Source: Nyssa sinensis
Taxonomy: Eukaryota; Streptophyta; Magnoliopsida; Cornales; Nyssaceae
Length of the DNA stretch: 64,000 nt
Reading direction: 5' to 3'
Assembly: GCA_008638375.1 (NCBI GenBank)
Contig: CM018052.1
Location: 11,651,006 to 11,715,005, forward strand
The position numbers were made by a program, and so were the translations under genes. This document shows, one piece after another, positions 11,277 to 23,300 of the stretch. The notes under the pieces are model-generated. The model saw nothing but the letters and a program-made list of their open reading frames with translations. It did no database searches and was not told the origin of the DNA. Numbering within the stretch: position 1 is the first letter of the stretch; every line of letters starts with the position of its first letter.

Positions 11277-13300
11277 GTAGACATCCATACCTTGCATTTT
11301 AGTTTTCTGTCATGTGCTCAGACTTTCTAATTTTGAAATATTGAGTCTATAACTCATAACACATTGGTATAGCCTACCAATCATAGCTTTCCATGTATAT
11401 AACCTTCATGATGGAAATCCATCAAAGAGATGATTTAAGAAAACCCAGAATAGAATTCAATTTACCTCTTCTTTCATTTTGAGAAATACAAAGAAAGTAT
11501 TAATAAATGACTACTTGTCAAGATAAGGCTTTCTTGAATTGTTTTCCAGCAAAAGATATTCCAATAGGAACAGAGAATATTGACATTCAATTACCATTTG
11601 AGATAGAAGATGGCAAAAACTTTTCCCTGCTTATGTTACACATTTGTTATAAGAGAATATATATATATATATATATGTAAAATATTGTGCTAAAGTGGCT
11701 AACAAAACTAAGTTACAAGATTCTCAAACATGATCTATTGTATACTGGTGATAGGTAAGGTGCACAGGTATCTAGGATGCATTACTTTGAAATAAATGTG
11801 CTCCTAAAATGCATCTCCTTATTTTCTTTATACACAACTTTTGTCAAGGACTTCATTCAAAATGATGGATTTTTATATTAAAATCCTATTTGAATTATGA
11901 ATGAGGCCATTTGGACATCTAAAACAGGACCTTCTTTGATGTATAGGGCGGAAAAGATGTAAGTGGACATGACAGGTTTGGGCTACATAAGGTAATGTGA
12001 TATGTCATTTAACTATTGAATTACATGTGTAGATTTAATCGCACAAACTCTAAAGAACATATATTACTTTACTGCTATGTTCTTCATGTAAATTATCAAA
12101 TTTCTTATGTCTACTACAACCTTCCCTATCATAATCATCGTATTTTGATAAACATAAAGACTTCGGGACCATTTGGATACAATTATGAAGTTTATTTTTA
12201 GAATAAAAATGTTATTTTCTTTTAAAAAAAAAAAAAAACTAGTGTTTTTCTACTGTGATTAGATAATGAGCTTGACAAATAAGCTTTAGCATTGGGTTAT
12301 GAGAGAATCAAACTCACCTCATTTATGCAGTTTGGTACATGGAGCCATGGAGTCATGTTTGTGCTAGGTATCTAGATGTCAGATGTGTAATTCTACATAA
12401 CTATGCTTCGTTATTTAATCATGTTTATTGTTTTATTTTGTATTTTGATTTATAAAATCTGTGTTAATATGTTATTTTCACAAGAAATGTTACACATTTC
12501 ATTTTTCAAGGCGCTTAAGTATTTACTATATATGTAAATTTTTTCAAGAATCATTGATATAGTATGAAGTACTTTCAACATATATGTTGTTGTAATGCAT
12601 CGCATTCTAGCATAGAAATTCATCATTTTAAATAAATCTATTTTGAATAATGAGGGTTTTAACCATGACCTTTTGTGTGTTATAATTTTTAGTTTTACTC
12701 AAAAATTTGAAATTTGAAATTTAAGATTTAAAAACCATGGCTAAAATTAATTTCCACAAATTTATCCATTCAAAATGATAAATTTCTAAATTAAATGGCC
12801 ATAAAATGTTATAGGGATATTAGACTCTGTATTTCAGAGTTTCTTAGAAGTGAATGTTAGTAGGCCTTCCTTGTCATTTCTTTTGTTTTGGTTATAGGAG
12901 TTCTTATAGGTGTTCTGCTTTGCTGCTATAGTTTTCTTCCTAAATTTATTGTAATAGCTTATGTTCTGGTGTTGTTTTGGTTTCTTAGGGTATGCCCCTT
13001 GTAGGCTGCCTTTTCTTTTTGGTTAATGCCTTCAATTTACCAAAAAAAATTAAAGGGAGACATTCAAATGCAAGCGAATGTCCAAATGAATTTTTTTTGT
13101 TTTTTACATATGTGTATATAAGACTAATAAGTGAAAGTGGAAGATTTATACCTACTAATTATATAATAATCTCACCTAAGATAGAGAGATGTCATGGAGC
13201 GTGTCAACAAGGATTGGTACAATGATTGATATACATTAGACTACTACACCTTGGTTGCTTACAAGCTAGGGTTTTCCTTGGGGTGAAATGTTAGACACAA
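11277..13300. other. AT-rich filler with an (AT)n run and a possible LINE tail
   Basis: No gene is supported. An AT dinucleotide run lies at about 11659-11678. Near 12960-13060 the text ends in an A-rich tail after CTTTTTGGTTAATGCC, a pattern often seen at plant LINE 3' ends, but there is no coding remnant to confirm it. Confidence 0.35.
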
Positions 13301-13329
13301 GAAATTTTCATCTTCACAACCATTGGAAA

Positions 13330-13960
13330 TCAATTTCGGGACAAAGATAGCTTCAGGGAACTCAATATATATAACAATACTAAGAGGGAGAGATAGAGAG
13401 TAATCAAATCGAACTGGTGCCCATACTCTCTCTTGCAACCAGTAAAATGGTCATCATCATCTTTGGTGTCCCATTTGTAGGTAATATCCAAAGCTTCTCC
13501 GTTAGTGTTCACTATCCATTCCCAGTTGAACATGCATATTGGGTCTAACCTAGAGTGCTTTTTTTTCTTAACTCTTGAGTTCACCTTCTTTAATTTGGAT
13601 AAAGGCATAGGTATACAAAGAGAAATTAGCAGTAGTGTGATATCGTCTCTGTTAAATTTATTATTTTAATGCCTTATAACTACTTAGAGGTTTCAACCAT
13701 CAAATGTCACACAACCAATCAACATGAACCTGCTATATTGAGGACATATGGTTTTTATAGTCTATTCTGAGAGAATTTGAGGGCATTGGCTTGCTAGGTT
13801 CAATCTTAGCATTGAGAGAATTTCTCTTGACATTTTTGGATGAACCAAAAAGATATCTCAAATCCAAGCTATAATTGGAGGGTATTGGCTTGTTCGGTTC
13901 AATATTACCCTTGCCATATTTATCCATGCTCCCAATCCCAATAGCATTATCTTTACCCAA
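13330..13960 (-). other. Two short minus-strand open frames, unidentified
   Basis: Frames at 13960-13733 (75 codons, with an internal near-repeat of IEPNKPIPSN / IEPSKPMPSN) and 13608-13330 (92 codons, C-terminal hydrophobic stretch). They could be exons of one captured fragment, but no family is recognised and the lengths are within chance for AT-rich DNA. Confidence 0.2.
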
Positions 13961-14147
13961 GTTAGACTTCTTTCCATCAACGCAGCTTTTATTTCTGAAG
14001 TATTAGAAACCTTCTAACTATTCCCTTTATTCTGCATTACATGGGTAAGGCTATAGTCAACTCACATTTCCTCCAAAATTTGGCTTAATTAGTTTAATTT
14101 AGACATGGGAACTATGGATGATTGATTGGATTCTGGTTTGTTGGGCA

Positions 14148-14238
14148 TGGCACAACTTGAAGCAAATCCCAAGCTTCATTAAGAGAGTAGAGGAGCTCAA
14201 ATCAACGGGTGTGGATGAAATATTATTGATGAGTGTTA
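14148..14238 (+). pseudogene. Type II peroxiredoxin exon fragment
   Basis: A short open block reads LKQIPSFIKRVEELKSTGVD followed by EILLMSV. It aligns with the helix after the peroxidatic Cys in plant type II peroxiredoxins (family pattern SLKHVPGFIEKAEELKSKGV). The catalytic Cys codon lies just upstream in the family and is not preserved here. The rest of the gene was not found. It is another small host-gene piece within the candidate Helitron. Confidence 0.6.
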
Positions 14239-14239
14239 T

Positions 14240-16230
14240 ATTTCTAACTTCTTTTTATCTATTCATTTTAATCGCTTTATGTTTTCATTTTTGTTGAAAC
14301 CCATTTTAGTTTTTTTTTTTTTTTTTTCAGAGTGGAATATCATGAATTGTAAAGAACTGTTTGAACCAAGAGATTCTAAGATTATTTTGGGTTTTTGTAG
14401 ATCTAATAATCTTTAGCTAAAGTCCAAGAGACTACCACATAATGTGGACATAGTTTTCCATTTCACTACTTGGATTCCTTAATAGATAGATCTTTATTTC
14501 TTTTTAATAGGAGGGTCTGACGATTTTTTCATAAAGATGGTCATAATTGACGTAAGAAGAAGATGGGAGAACTCTTGGAGAAGCACATGAGTGTCTAAAG
14601 GTTTTTCAAAGATATCAACATGGTATGAATGAATTCAAATTTCTCTCGATTGCCCTAAATTTGGCATGCTTTTTATCTTTACATCCTAATCTATATGCTT
14701 TTTAGCTACTAATCATTTATATTCTTTAAATGAAACATAATATATAATAACTTTGTAATACATTAACAATTTCCTATACTACACTAATAGCTTTTCAAGT
14801 TGTAAGCACATGACAAATTATTTGATTACTTACTATCCAATTAAAAAAACAAAAGAAAAAAATTTGATCACCTTTTAAAAGAAAAATTTTAAAAGGAGAA
14901 TTCGACATAGCCCACATCTTTGAACATTGTTGCTTGCTAATTTATACATTAAACATGTGCAAGAATCGAGATCAACCTCATAGTCATATTTCCATTAAAA
15001 TATTCAGTCAAAGGATCATCTCTAAATTAATAAATGCCATGGACAACCAAGAATTTTGTTTACCATCGTACATTTCTGTGAACTACCAGGCACATTTTTC
15101 CATGGATGGTTCCATGCCAAGGTTTAAGGATTGTAAATAGGATGTATCCCAACTACAATAAAATCTTTGGGTATAGTCAGAGGAACAAAATATTTCAACT
15201 TCTTTGAAAAACCGAACACTTCCTATTGAAGGAGTTAGGAATGCTTTGAAAGATCTGCAACTCCACTGACCACTAAATATGCTTTAAAAAATCAGTTTTT
15301 TCTTATGTACACTTGTCAGTGCACAAATACCACACTCTGATGTCGTCCACTTGTCAGCGCACCAGGGTACCACCATCTGTGGTAGCTTAGATTGTTACAT
15401 TAAGGTCTGACAACATTTTGTTTAGCAACTTAGATTGTTAGCTCCAATTAACAAATTGTTTGATTCAGTATAGAGGGAGGTAAAAAAAAAATTAAGCCAG
15501 TTAGAAGAACTATAAAGGAAAAATAAAATTTATGGGATGTGATATTAAATCCCTCCGAGGTTCAATCTTACCAATCAAAAATAATAATAAATTACTTCCC
15601 CTCAAGTTCTTGCTGATCAATTCAATGTTTGTGTTATAGCTATAGTTGGCTCAAGCTTGAGGTTGAAATTCACAAATAGGTACCATACTCTTTATACAAA
15701 AAAAAAGGAGGTTATTATGCTTCTCAATGAGTTTCATAATGATGGATTAACTAATTTGTGGAGAAAAAGAAAAAGAAAATAGAAAACCAACAAGATATAA
15801 AGTCAAGGTGGGTAGCATTACATATTTTTCTTTTCTTTTCATTTTGCGTTCATAAATTTTGGGTGCTTAATCATGATTTGTTTTGTCAATATATTCACCA
15901 ATGACAAACTTCCATGCTTAATGGGTTTCATTTTGGGTTCTCCAATGCCATGTGTATAGTTCTAATTTTGATGATGTATTTTTTGCACTAGTTGATCACT
16001 CATCGATCCGAGAAACTATCTGGTGTGACCGTCATTCCACATTAGATAATGATGTGGAGTAACCATCGCACTTGATAATTACTCCATTGATCCCATTATC
16101 TGATAACATGTATTACTATTGCTGGAATGTTGATATTACTTATGACGTCTCTTTATCAGCTATAGATATAGGAAATCACGAGATAAATCAAACATATTTT
16201 GGATGAAGAAAACCAATGATGATAAGTGAT
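14240..16230. other. AT-rich DNA, no gene seen
   Basis: Only short chance frames. There is a T tract near 14311-14328 and a short imperfect repeat around 15310-15370 (CACTTGTCAG twice). Nothing else could be supported. Confidence 0.4.
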
Positions 16231-17150
16231 GTTGGTCTTTTTTCTTCTGAAAGCTTCTTTTCTTAAACTATCTGTCAAGAACTTGAACTCAGAAGGTCAT
16301 TGGGAAGGCTTTGATGGTAGCCGCTCCGATGATAAAGTTAGTGAAAGAAATAAAGACGGTAATTCAAGAGGATAATTGAACATAAATTAAAAGTGTACCT
16401 TATGGCCTTATTTATAGGCTGTAGATATCTTAAGTTGAGTAGGATTATGAGTCATAAAAGTTGGGATTTGAGGATATTCGTAAATAGTAGTTTCCTTGTA
16501 TAACTCTATTTCCTTATTCAGAGGTTGGGTAACCTATGGAAGACGGTGATAAGTTCTGAACCTCCTACCTCTGAACCCTCCGTGCTTAGTCGTTTCAGAT
16601 GAAGTAACCCTCTCATGATCTGTACCCTGAAGAGCTCATTATAGACACGTGTCACGTTCTGGATATGGTAGCCAATTTACTATATATCAGCTACTCTCCT
16701 CCAAGCCTTAATTCTGTGGCATTTACTCAAAGCTAACGTTAGGGTTTCTAAGACGTTATACGCATGTTCGTCATAAATGCATCATTCCACATTCTGAGGA
16801 GACAGTTGTTGATGTGACATTTATTGCGTCAACCGCCGATTAGGGATACGAGGCCATCATTGCCCCAATCGTCATGGTGTTTCAATAGCAACGCCCCCCC
16901 ATTGTGGGTGTCCGTTGGAATTTCTATAAAAAGGGGGGAAACAAACCATTGCTCCCCCTTTCAATACTTTGACATTTTGAGCATTTCAATAGCAAGAGAG
17001 ATTTCTAAGAGAACACCATGTTGTTTACCCTACACACATACAATAAAAAACTTTTGCAATCTCACGAACTAGGGTTTTTGATCGATCCATTTCATTTTGT
17101 TGTTTTGGTATTTAATCAGGCGACAATGATCTATATCGATAATTCCAAAT
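16231..17150. mobile_element. LTR-like segments of opposite polarity (Gypsy/Tat style)
   Basis: On the minus strand a TATAAATAAG box (about 16412) is followed by leader-like sequence and a TCGGAGCGGCTACC/CTTCCC block typical of the U5 part of plant Tat-type Gypsy LTRs. On the plus strand a second TATAAAAAGG (about 16925) is followed by a GAGCATTTCAATAGC leader. No paired LTR, primer site or target duplication was found, so these are remnants only. Confidence 0.35.
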
Positions 17151-17174
17151 GGATGCCAAACGGAGATTACTTTC

Positions 17175-17405
17175 CCTCTAGGTTTCAACAAAATTAGAGG
17201 TAAAAAATACAATATCTAAATTTTTGAGAGGGTCAAATAGTAGGTGTTAAAATTTAGGAGGATTCATATGAATATATAAAAAAAAATAGGGGGTCAAGTC
17301 TTTGTTAAAAAAAAATCTAACAAAATTAGGGGTAAAAAATACAATATCCAATTTTTTGGGGGGCCATGGCCCCCCTTTGTCCCCCCCTTGAATCCGCCAC
17401 TACTT
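17175..17405. mobile_element. Probable DNA-transposon end with perfect GC palindrome
   Basis: A short repeated motif (AAAATTAGGGGTAAAAAATAC, twice with variation) leads into a perfect 18-bp palindrome at 17358-17375 (GGGGGGCC AT GGCCCCCC). It ends CCTTGAATCCGCCACTAC. Text of this type recurs at ends of dispersed repeats in many plants; the class is not assignable here. Confidence 0.35.
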
Positions 17406-19389
17406 TCAAGGCTTCCTTTCTAATGGGCTTGGGTAAGGGTCACCTTTGGAACCACATTTTACAGGTCATATGGTTCATTTCATGCATGGAAATATGGTGG
17501 TCATCTCTATTCACAGAAAAGCAACAGTATTTTAATATGTTCCTTCTGTTGCTCTTCTGCATCCTTCATGTTGTGTTGTTACATCACTTTGATTATAAAG
17601 CAAATAAACTATACAATAAGAAAATCAACGGAGAAACTATATAATATGGTTAATAAGACTCTCACTTTAGGAACGAAGGATATACACAAATTCATCTAAG
17701 GTCTAAGTTGGATCCTTTTATAAACTACATCACTTTGTTTTTGTAGCTTTGTGTCATAATCCAATGGTGTCTTAGCATCTAACTGAAATTTGCAACGCGT
17801 TATAACTATTTTACCATGGTTCCTGCTTGAAGCTTCAATTTTATTTAAATTTAGACACTTCACTGTTGGAATTCCATAATAAATGTTTGTTAAAGATTGT
17901 AATTAAATTTTTTAATCTTTTTTGAAGGTGAAGCATCCGAAAGTGGTTAGATGTCTACAAGTTTGGTTTAGTACTGCGGTTTTTGGACTTTTAAACAAGA
18001 ATCTCAAACATTGGGAAAATGTATAAATTGTAAGTATTTAAGCATCCTTATACATTTTGGATGTCTAATATATAAATAGAAAAACTAAAAGTAACCATTA
18101 ATAAAATTAGCATATCACCATTCCTTTTCCCCCTTTTATTTCTTGCAAGGCAGAAAAATAAAACATGAAAGCAGTTGTTTCCTAATTCAAAACTTTAGTT
18201 CAATGAGAATAAAATTGTTAAAATGTAACCTCTCTCGAGCGCTTGACAACTTGATGCTTTAACATTTATATAATTTATTAGATATTCCTGGTTACTCATA
18301 ATTCTTTGATGACAAAATAACTCTTAGAACAATGTCCCGAGTGTTGAACCTTACGGTTTAACCCAAATAGAGATAAGCCACTTATATGATGGATATTATG
18401 TTTCAATGTCATCTCTCAAACAGTAAAGGGTGGTCAATGTATTTTATCTTTTTTTCGTTAAGGTTTTTTTTTTCCAAGGAGATTTTCTTGCTCAAGAAAT
18501 AATGAGAAATTTGAGTAGGATCTCTTGGTTTTCTTTGAACTGTAGAAGCAATTATCTCTCAGCTCTCCCTTAAAACTACTTCGTTCTTTCTTCTTTGTTT
18601 CCTGCACCATTTAGACTTGCCTCTTTTCTTGTTATTCTATTTTTTTATAAGTAATCATTCAAATATAAAATAATTAGAGTTGCCTCTTTAGCTACAAAAA
18701 TGGTTGAAATAGTTATTTTATTTTCTTGGCCACTTGCATTTAAATGTTTGAAGCACTACAACCCTTAAGGAGATGTGAGTTGATGTTGCCTTCAACCTAA
18801 TATCAGTTAGCTAGGACTTCTCATTTTTAGTATTGTGACAATAATAGTAGTTTTATGGGTGTTTTGAGAGTTGAAATGATTGAGCATTGAGATGAATTTT
18901 GTTATGAAATTAAAGATGAAAGTTTGCTACAAGAAACTTGCTTTGCCATGGCACCCAAATAAGAATGTTGAATACAGAGAAGTAATTGAAGCCAAATTTC
19001 AAGAAATAGTCTTTTTTTTTTCCCAAATGTATATGCTAAGCACATGAAGCCTTACTAAAACAATTACATTGTTTCATGAAAGTGGTATATTTCTGATACT
19101 ATATACCATTTTACATTTATTTATGTTTTTAGTTGAATAACAAATCGAATTCAAGCACATTTGCTTTTGAAGTGGGGCAAAATATTCCGATCATTCAAAA
19201 CATCCTCATGAATCATATGTCAATTTTTAGCGATGTTAGAAGAGAAAATTCATGCACAAATACAAAATGTATGTTGCATATATTGTAACTCATTTTTTTC
19301 CTCAATGTCTTGAAAAATGTAAACAAAAATGTTGTATGAAATGATGTGATTAAATTGTTTATTATCCTATCTAAATGTATAAATTATTT
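17406..19389. other. AT-rich interior of the candidate Helitron, no gene seen
   Basis: No gene, tandem repeat or element end recognised. Open frames are short and lack protein-like composition. Confidence 0.4.
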
Positions 19390-19417
19390 ACGTGCAACGC
19401 ATGTGCATTACCACTAG
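19390..19417 (+). other. Helitron-type 3' terminus (hairpin + CTAG)
   Basis: A 6-bp stem ACGTGC/GCATGT (one G-T pair) with AAC loop at 19390-19404, nine bases, then CTAG at 19414-19417 followed by T. This is the canonical plant Helitron 3' arrangement. Confidence 0.65.
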
Positions 19418-20277
19418 TAATAAATAAATAGAAAGTGTCAGAAAGAACAATGGGGGAATGTGGGGAAAAAGAAAAAAAGGCACTATAATTTCGTTCACAG
19501 GATAGACCTGGCATCCCTAGGCTAAAAACAAAAATATAATGAAAGCTTGTATATTTTTATATACCAAAAACCCAGCTCTCCCGAGCCGTCTGCCAAAGTT
19601 TTTCACAGATGTTTGTAATTTTCTCCATCTCCATGGTTTTCTTCTGTTGGGACCAACACCGTCTCAAAAAGGAATCTCTTCTCCGGATCAACTGCTGTAA
19701 AAATCTCTCTCCCTCTCTCTCTCTCTCTATAGATGTGTTGACAAAGATCATGCATCCATCAGGAACAAAAACAATCCCAGAGACGGAGAAATATAGCATT
19801 GAACACCGAAACAAAAGGATGAGCCTTCAATCTGTTCAACAAAAAACAATGAGATAAAGCAACATATTCGAGTATGACATAAAGCTATGTACAAGCAAGC
19901 ACACCAACAGATCTTTGTGCTATTAGTAATTTTATTTTCCAAACTAGGTATGTCCTTAAGACAGATGTAGCTTATAACAGTAGGCTTGACACCAATAGAA
20001 CCTTTACAGTGCCCCCTCTTTTTTCCTTCCCCAAAAATAAAAATAAAATTTCATTGAATTATGTGTGATCCAAACACAAGAACTCCTGTATCAATAGTTT
20101 AGAGGGTTTTATTTTGTACATTACATAGATGGTACAATAGTCACTAATCTCTAAGCCAGAATCTTCATTTTTGTCAAATGGAAGCATTGGGCTGCTACAA
20201 AATAAGATGAAAACTAAAACGGCCACATTCTTTCCAAAACTCATCAAATCAGAAACATTACCTTGTCAAATAGATGA
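19418..20277 (-). other. 3' flank of the WAP-like gene
   Basis: Contains the presumed 3' UTR and beyond. A CT microsatellite lies near 19708-19730. Several AATAAA-like signals on the minus strand are possible but none can be chosen. A minus frame at 19814-19557 is not recognisable. Confidence 0.4.
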
Positions 20278-20340
20278 TCAAACTGGCTTGATGGATTCTC
20301 CACTTAATTCTGTTCTAACCAGCTTCAGGACCTCTATTAT
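20278..20340 (-). CDS. WAP: WAP-like gene, last coding exon
   Basis: 63 nt after a TTGTTGCAG acceptor. It encodes [20 protein letters not shown] then TGA (20280-20278). The match to the family's terminal GIIEILKLV-type motif and the correct phase support it, despite the 17.6-kb gap from exon 3. Confidence 0.85.
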   Translation of the reverse strand: MIEVLKLVRTELSGESIKPV

Positions 20341-23300
20341 CTGCAACAAGCAAGAGAAAGGCCAGGATAAATAGACAATTTTTTCCAATTAGAAGCAACT
20401 AGTTGATAGGGCACATATATTAAATTGCATGACAAGGTATGTAGACTGTGATTGATGGAGAGTCCAATCAGAGTTTTCCCGTGTTAGAAATATTCATAAT
20501 CCTCAAAAGGCAAATGCACAAGTCCCATTCACATATGAAGGCACGGTTCCATCCTCCAATCATCAAAATCGATATTAAAAAAACTAAATGTCACTGATGA
20601 ATATACTTAAATAAGATAGAAATCTGTACAGAAACAACAATATAGACTGATACCTAATTTATGGGAAAAGAAAATTGGACTCCTTTTTCTATTCCAAAAA
20701 AAAAAAGAGGATTGAGTTCAATTGCACGAGATGTTTAAACATTTCCTTTCTTCCAATCTTGGGAATGCTACTGGGTAGTATATATATTGATATGTAAAGT
20801 AAGTCAATCAAAAATACACCAAAAAAAAGAGAGGAGGGTGCTAACATGTACACGAGGGATGTACCGAAAAAAACCAAAGAAAACAACCTCCACCACTTAG
20901 GTATATCCCACACCTAACACACAACTCAGTTTATTGCATCATTTTCATATCACTCATAAAATTCCACTAAAGAATCCACAGATATAGTGAAACTTCTAAC
21001 AGTCTGAAAATATAAAGAATTCAAAAAAGCCCTTTTAACTCGCTCGTTATCCTCTTCTTCCCTTCAAAAATCCTCTGATTTTTTCCCTCCAAATGCACCA
21101 AAAGAGATGAAAGAGGATTGTGTTCAACACTCGTCGACCCTTCCCACATCACCAACGACCTCTCCCCGACTTTTCAAGAGAGCAAAAACTGTCCCCGGTG
21201 GAACCTAATGTAGACCAAAGAACAAAAAGCAAACTCGCAAAAACAAATGATGGACTGACTCTTCCTGATATTTACAAATGTAACACCTATTGACCAAACA
21301 ATACCCTCTCTTCTTCAAATTATCTATAGTCAGAATTACTTCAAATACTGCTGTCAGCGTAAAAGATGCCCCTTTTAGTGGGGTCCATCAATTAGGCTTG
21401 TAAGGGAAATTGACATCCTTGCTACCAAAAAAACAAAAAACTCGTAGTAAGAACGAACATCAAAGATGCCGGCTTTATTAGGCTTCCACCATAAAGAACC
21501 CTCCTCATTCAGCTTGGGCCGACTACTTAAAAAACTCAGCAAAAAAATCATCAAATCAAGTTCTCAATCATGGAAATCCCTCCGAAAGGACGACATCCAA
21601 GCAACACCATTGTCTGAAAGAGAAAAACTGGCTCCGACTGATGCATCCTCACTCCCAGAAATTTGAAACAGGCCAGAGAATCTAGCCTTTCGAATGTCAT
21701 CCCCACATCACCAACCTAATCCTCTCCCCTGTCCTTACCACATAATCTGCATGCATTACAAATTCCAATCATCCATTCCTCATACTTCTCCAAATATCAA
21801 GAGCTATCTATTTCTCTCAAGGTCCGCCCACCCTAGACACACCCATACTCTCAGTCAATCTCTCCACATCATCTCCCTCTCCCTAGCAAACAACCGCTTA
21901 TCTAACAAAGCCTATTAAAAGCCCGCAACTTTTTAACCCCAAAACCCCCGCACTCAATGGCCTACGAAACCTATCTCATTTTAAAAAACTCTTTGAAGTC
22001 TCTCAAACATATTCTCTACCGAGGTAAGAATGGTGAATAAGGACATAAAATATATTGGAAGACTTGCCAATGTTCTTTCAATGGGGTAATTCTATCCCCT
22101 TTTGACAAGTTCTAGCGCTTCCATCTTGCTAATCTCCTCTGATAATACTCCACCACATTATCCCATATAACTTTTGCCTATACAACGATCCCAATGCAGT
22201 CCCAAGTACCAGGTTGGAAAAGAACCCACCACACAGCGCAAAACAAGCACCAATTTTGCCACATCACAAACCTCTCCTACTGAAGACATCTAATGAGACA
22301 TATAACAAACTTCACAGAAAGCAAAGAGCATGTATAGTAGAAAGAATGAATATACAAGCTATGAGGATAGTTTTTATGTAAAAGTGGATAAGCCACAGTA
22401 CAATGCAGAATGCAAGGAAGACGTACTAGAAGTTAGCAAACAAATATTTCAGAAAACTCTGAATGCTTCTTATCCACGAGAAAATCATGCCCAAAAGTGC
22501 AGGACATTTCCAATCCTCTGAGAAATTTTCGTCAAGGGGAGACTACTGCTAAATGCAAGCCCAAGATTTCCAGGCTTCCAGCACCCAAATATAAACTGAC
22601 CAACCTAAAGTGATGGGGCAGCAAGTTTCACATGCTTGCTGGATTCCATATTGGAATAGAAATGGCAGTGAGAGAGTTGGACAAAACTAAGAATTGACAT
22701 CTGTCTTGTCTGTTTATGAGATCAATCATAAATAGTGCTACAAAAATTTTATTATTCAAAAGATTTTAGTTGTAGACACTTGAAAGCATTTCTAGAAGAA
22801 AACCCCCAGCAGGGGGTAAGTGGCCCTTGGGTGGGAGTTGAACCTGAGACCTAGGGGATATTACCCAAGCCTCTTCCCAACTCATCCAACCCCAAAGTTT
22901 GATACTTTAACCCAGGACAACCATTGGTTTGCTTTTTAAGTGTTCTTTTCTTATGTTTTGGCAACCAATTGGAAGAATTTACTAATGTAGATAAAAGTCA
23001 ACTTTAAGAATTGGAAGTGATATGGGAGCTATGAAATGTCTGCAAAAACAAATTTTGATTTCCTTTCTTTCTTATCTTTCACACAGCTTGTCCCAAGCTG
23101 ACATCCTAAAGAATTTCAATAACATCCAGGTGTTGGCATCTCTACAAGAGACCAGACCACATCCAAGTGTTTGATGTTGCATAGTGTTTAGTGATTAAAT
23201 GCAGGATCATCAAAAGGACTTTTCAGGCAATAGTAAAACTGGAAACACAGAAAGTAGCCTAACAAAAGATAAAATGAAAAAGAGATCGGGATCAATAATT

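Larger units (their letters stand above)
2736..19417 (+). mobile_element. Candidate gene-capturing Helitron (non-autonomous)
   Basis: Seen: a TC start at 2736 after an A (reads TCTATATTATTTATTACC), and a 3' end at 19417 in CTAG followed by T. Just before that end is a short hairpin (stem ACGTGC/GCATGT, loop AAC, 19390-19404). Insertion between A and T, TC start, subterminal hairpin and CTRR end are the Helitron hallmarks. The interval holds fragments of at least four unrelated host genes, several with introns, which is typical of Helitron capture. No Rep/helicase coding was seen, so it would be non-autonomous. Inferred: that both ends belong to one element. Other elements appear nested inside, and the 5' end is the weaker call. 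Confidence 0.45.

Noticed and set aside
2736..19417. A novel multi-gene biological pathway from the clustered gene pieces
   Set aside because: The pieces are truncated and disabled and come from unrelated pathways, so capture by a transposon explains them.
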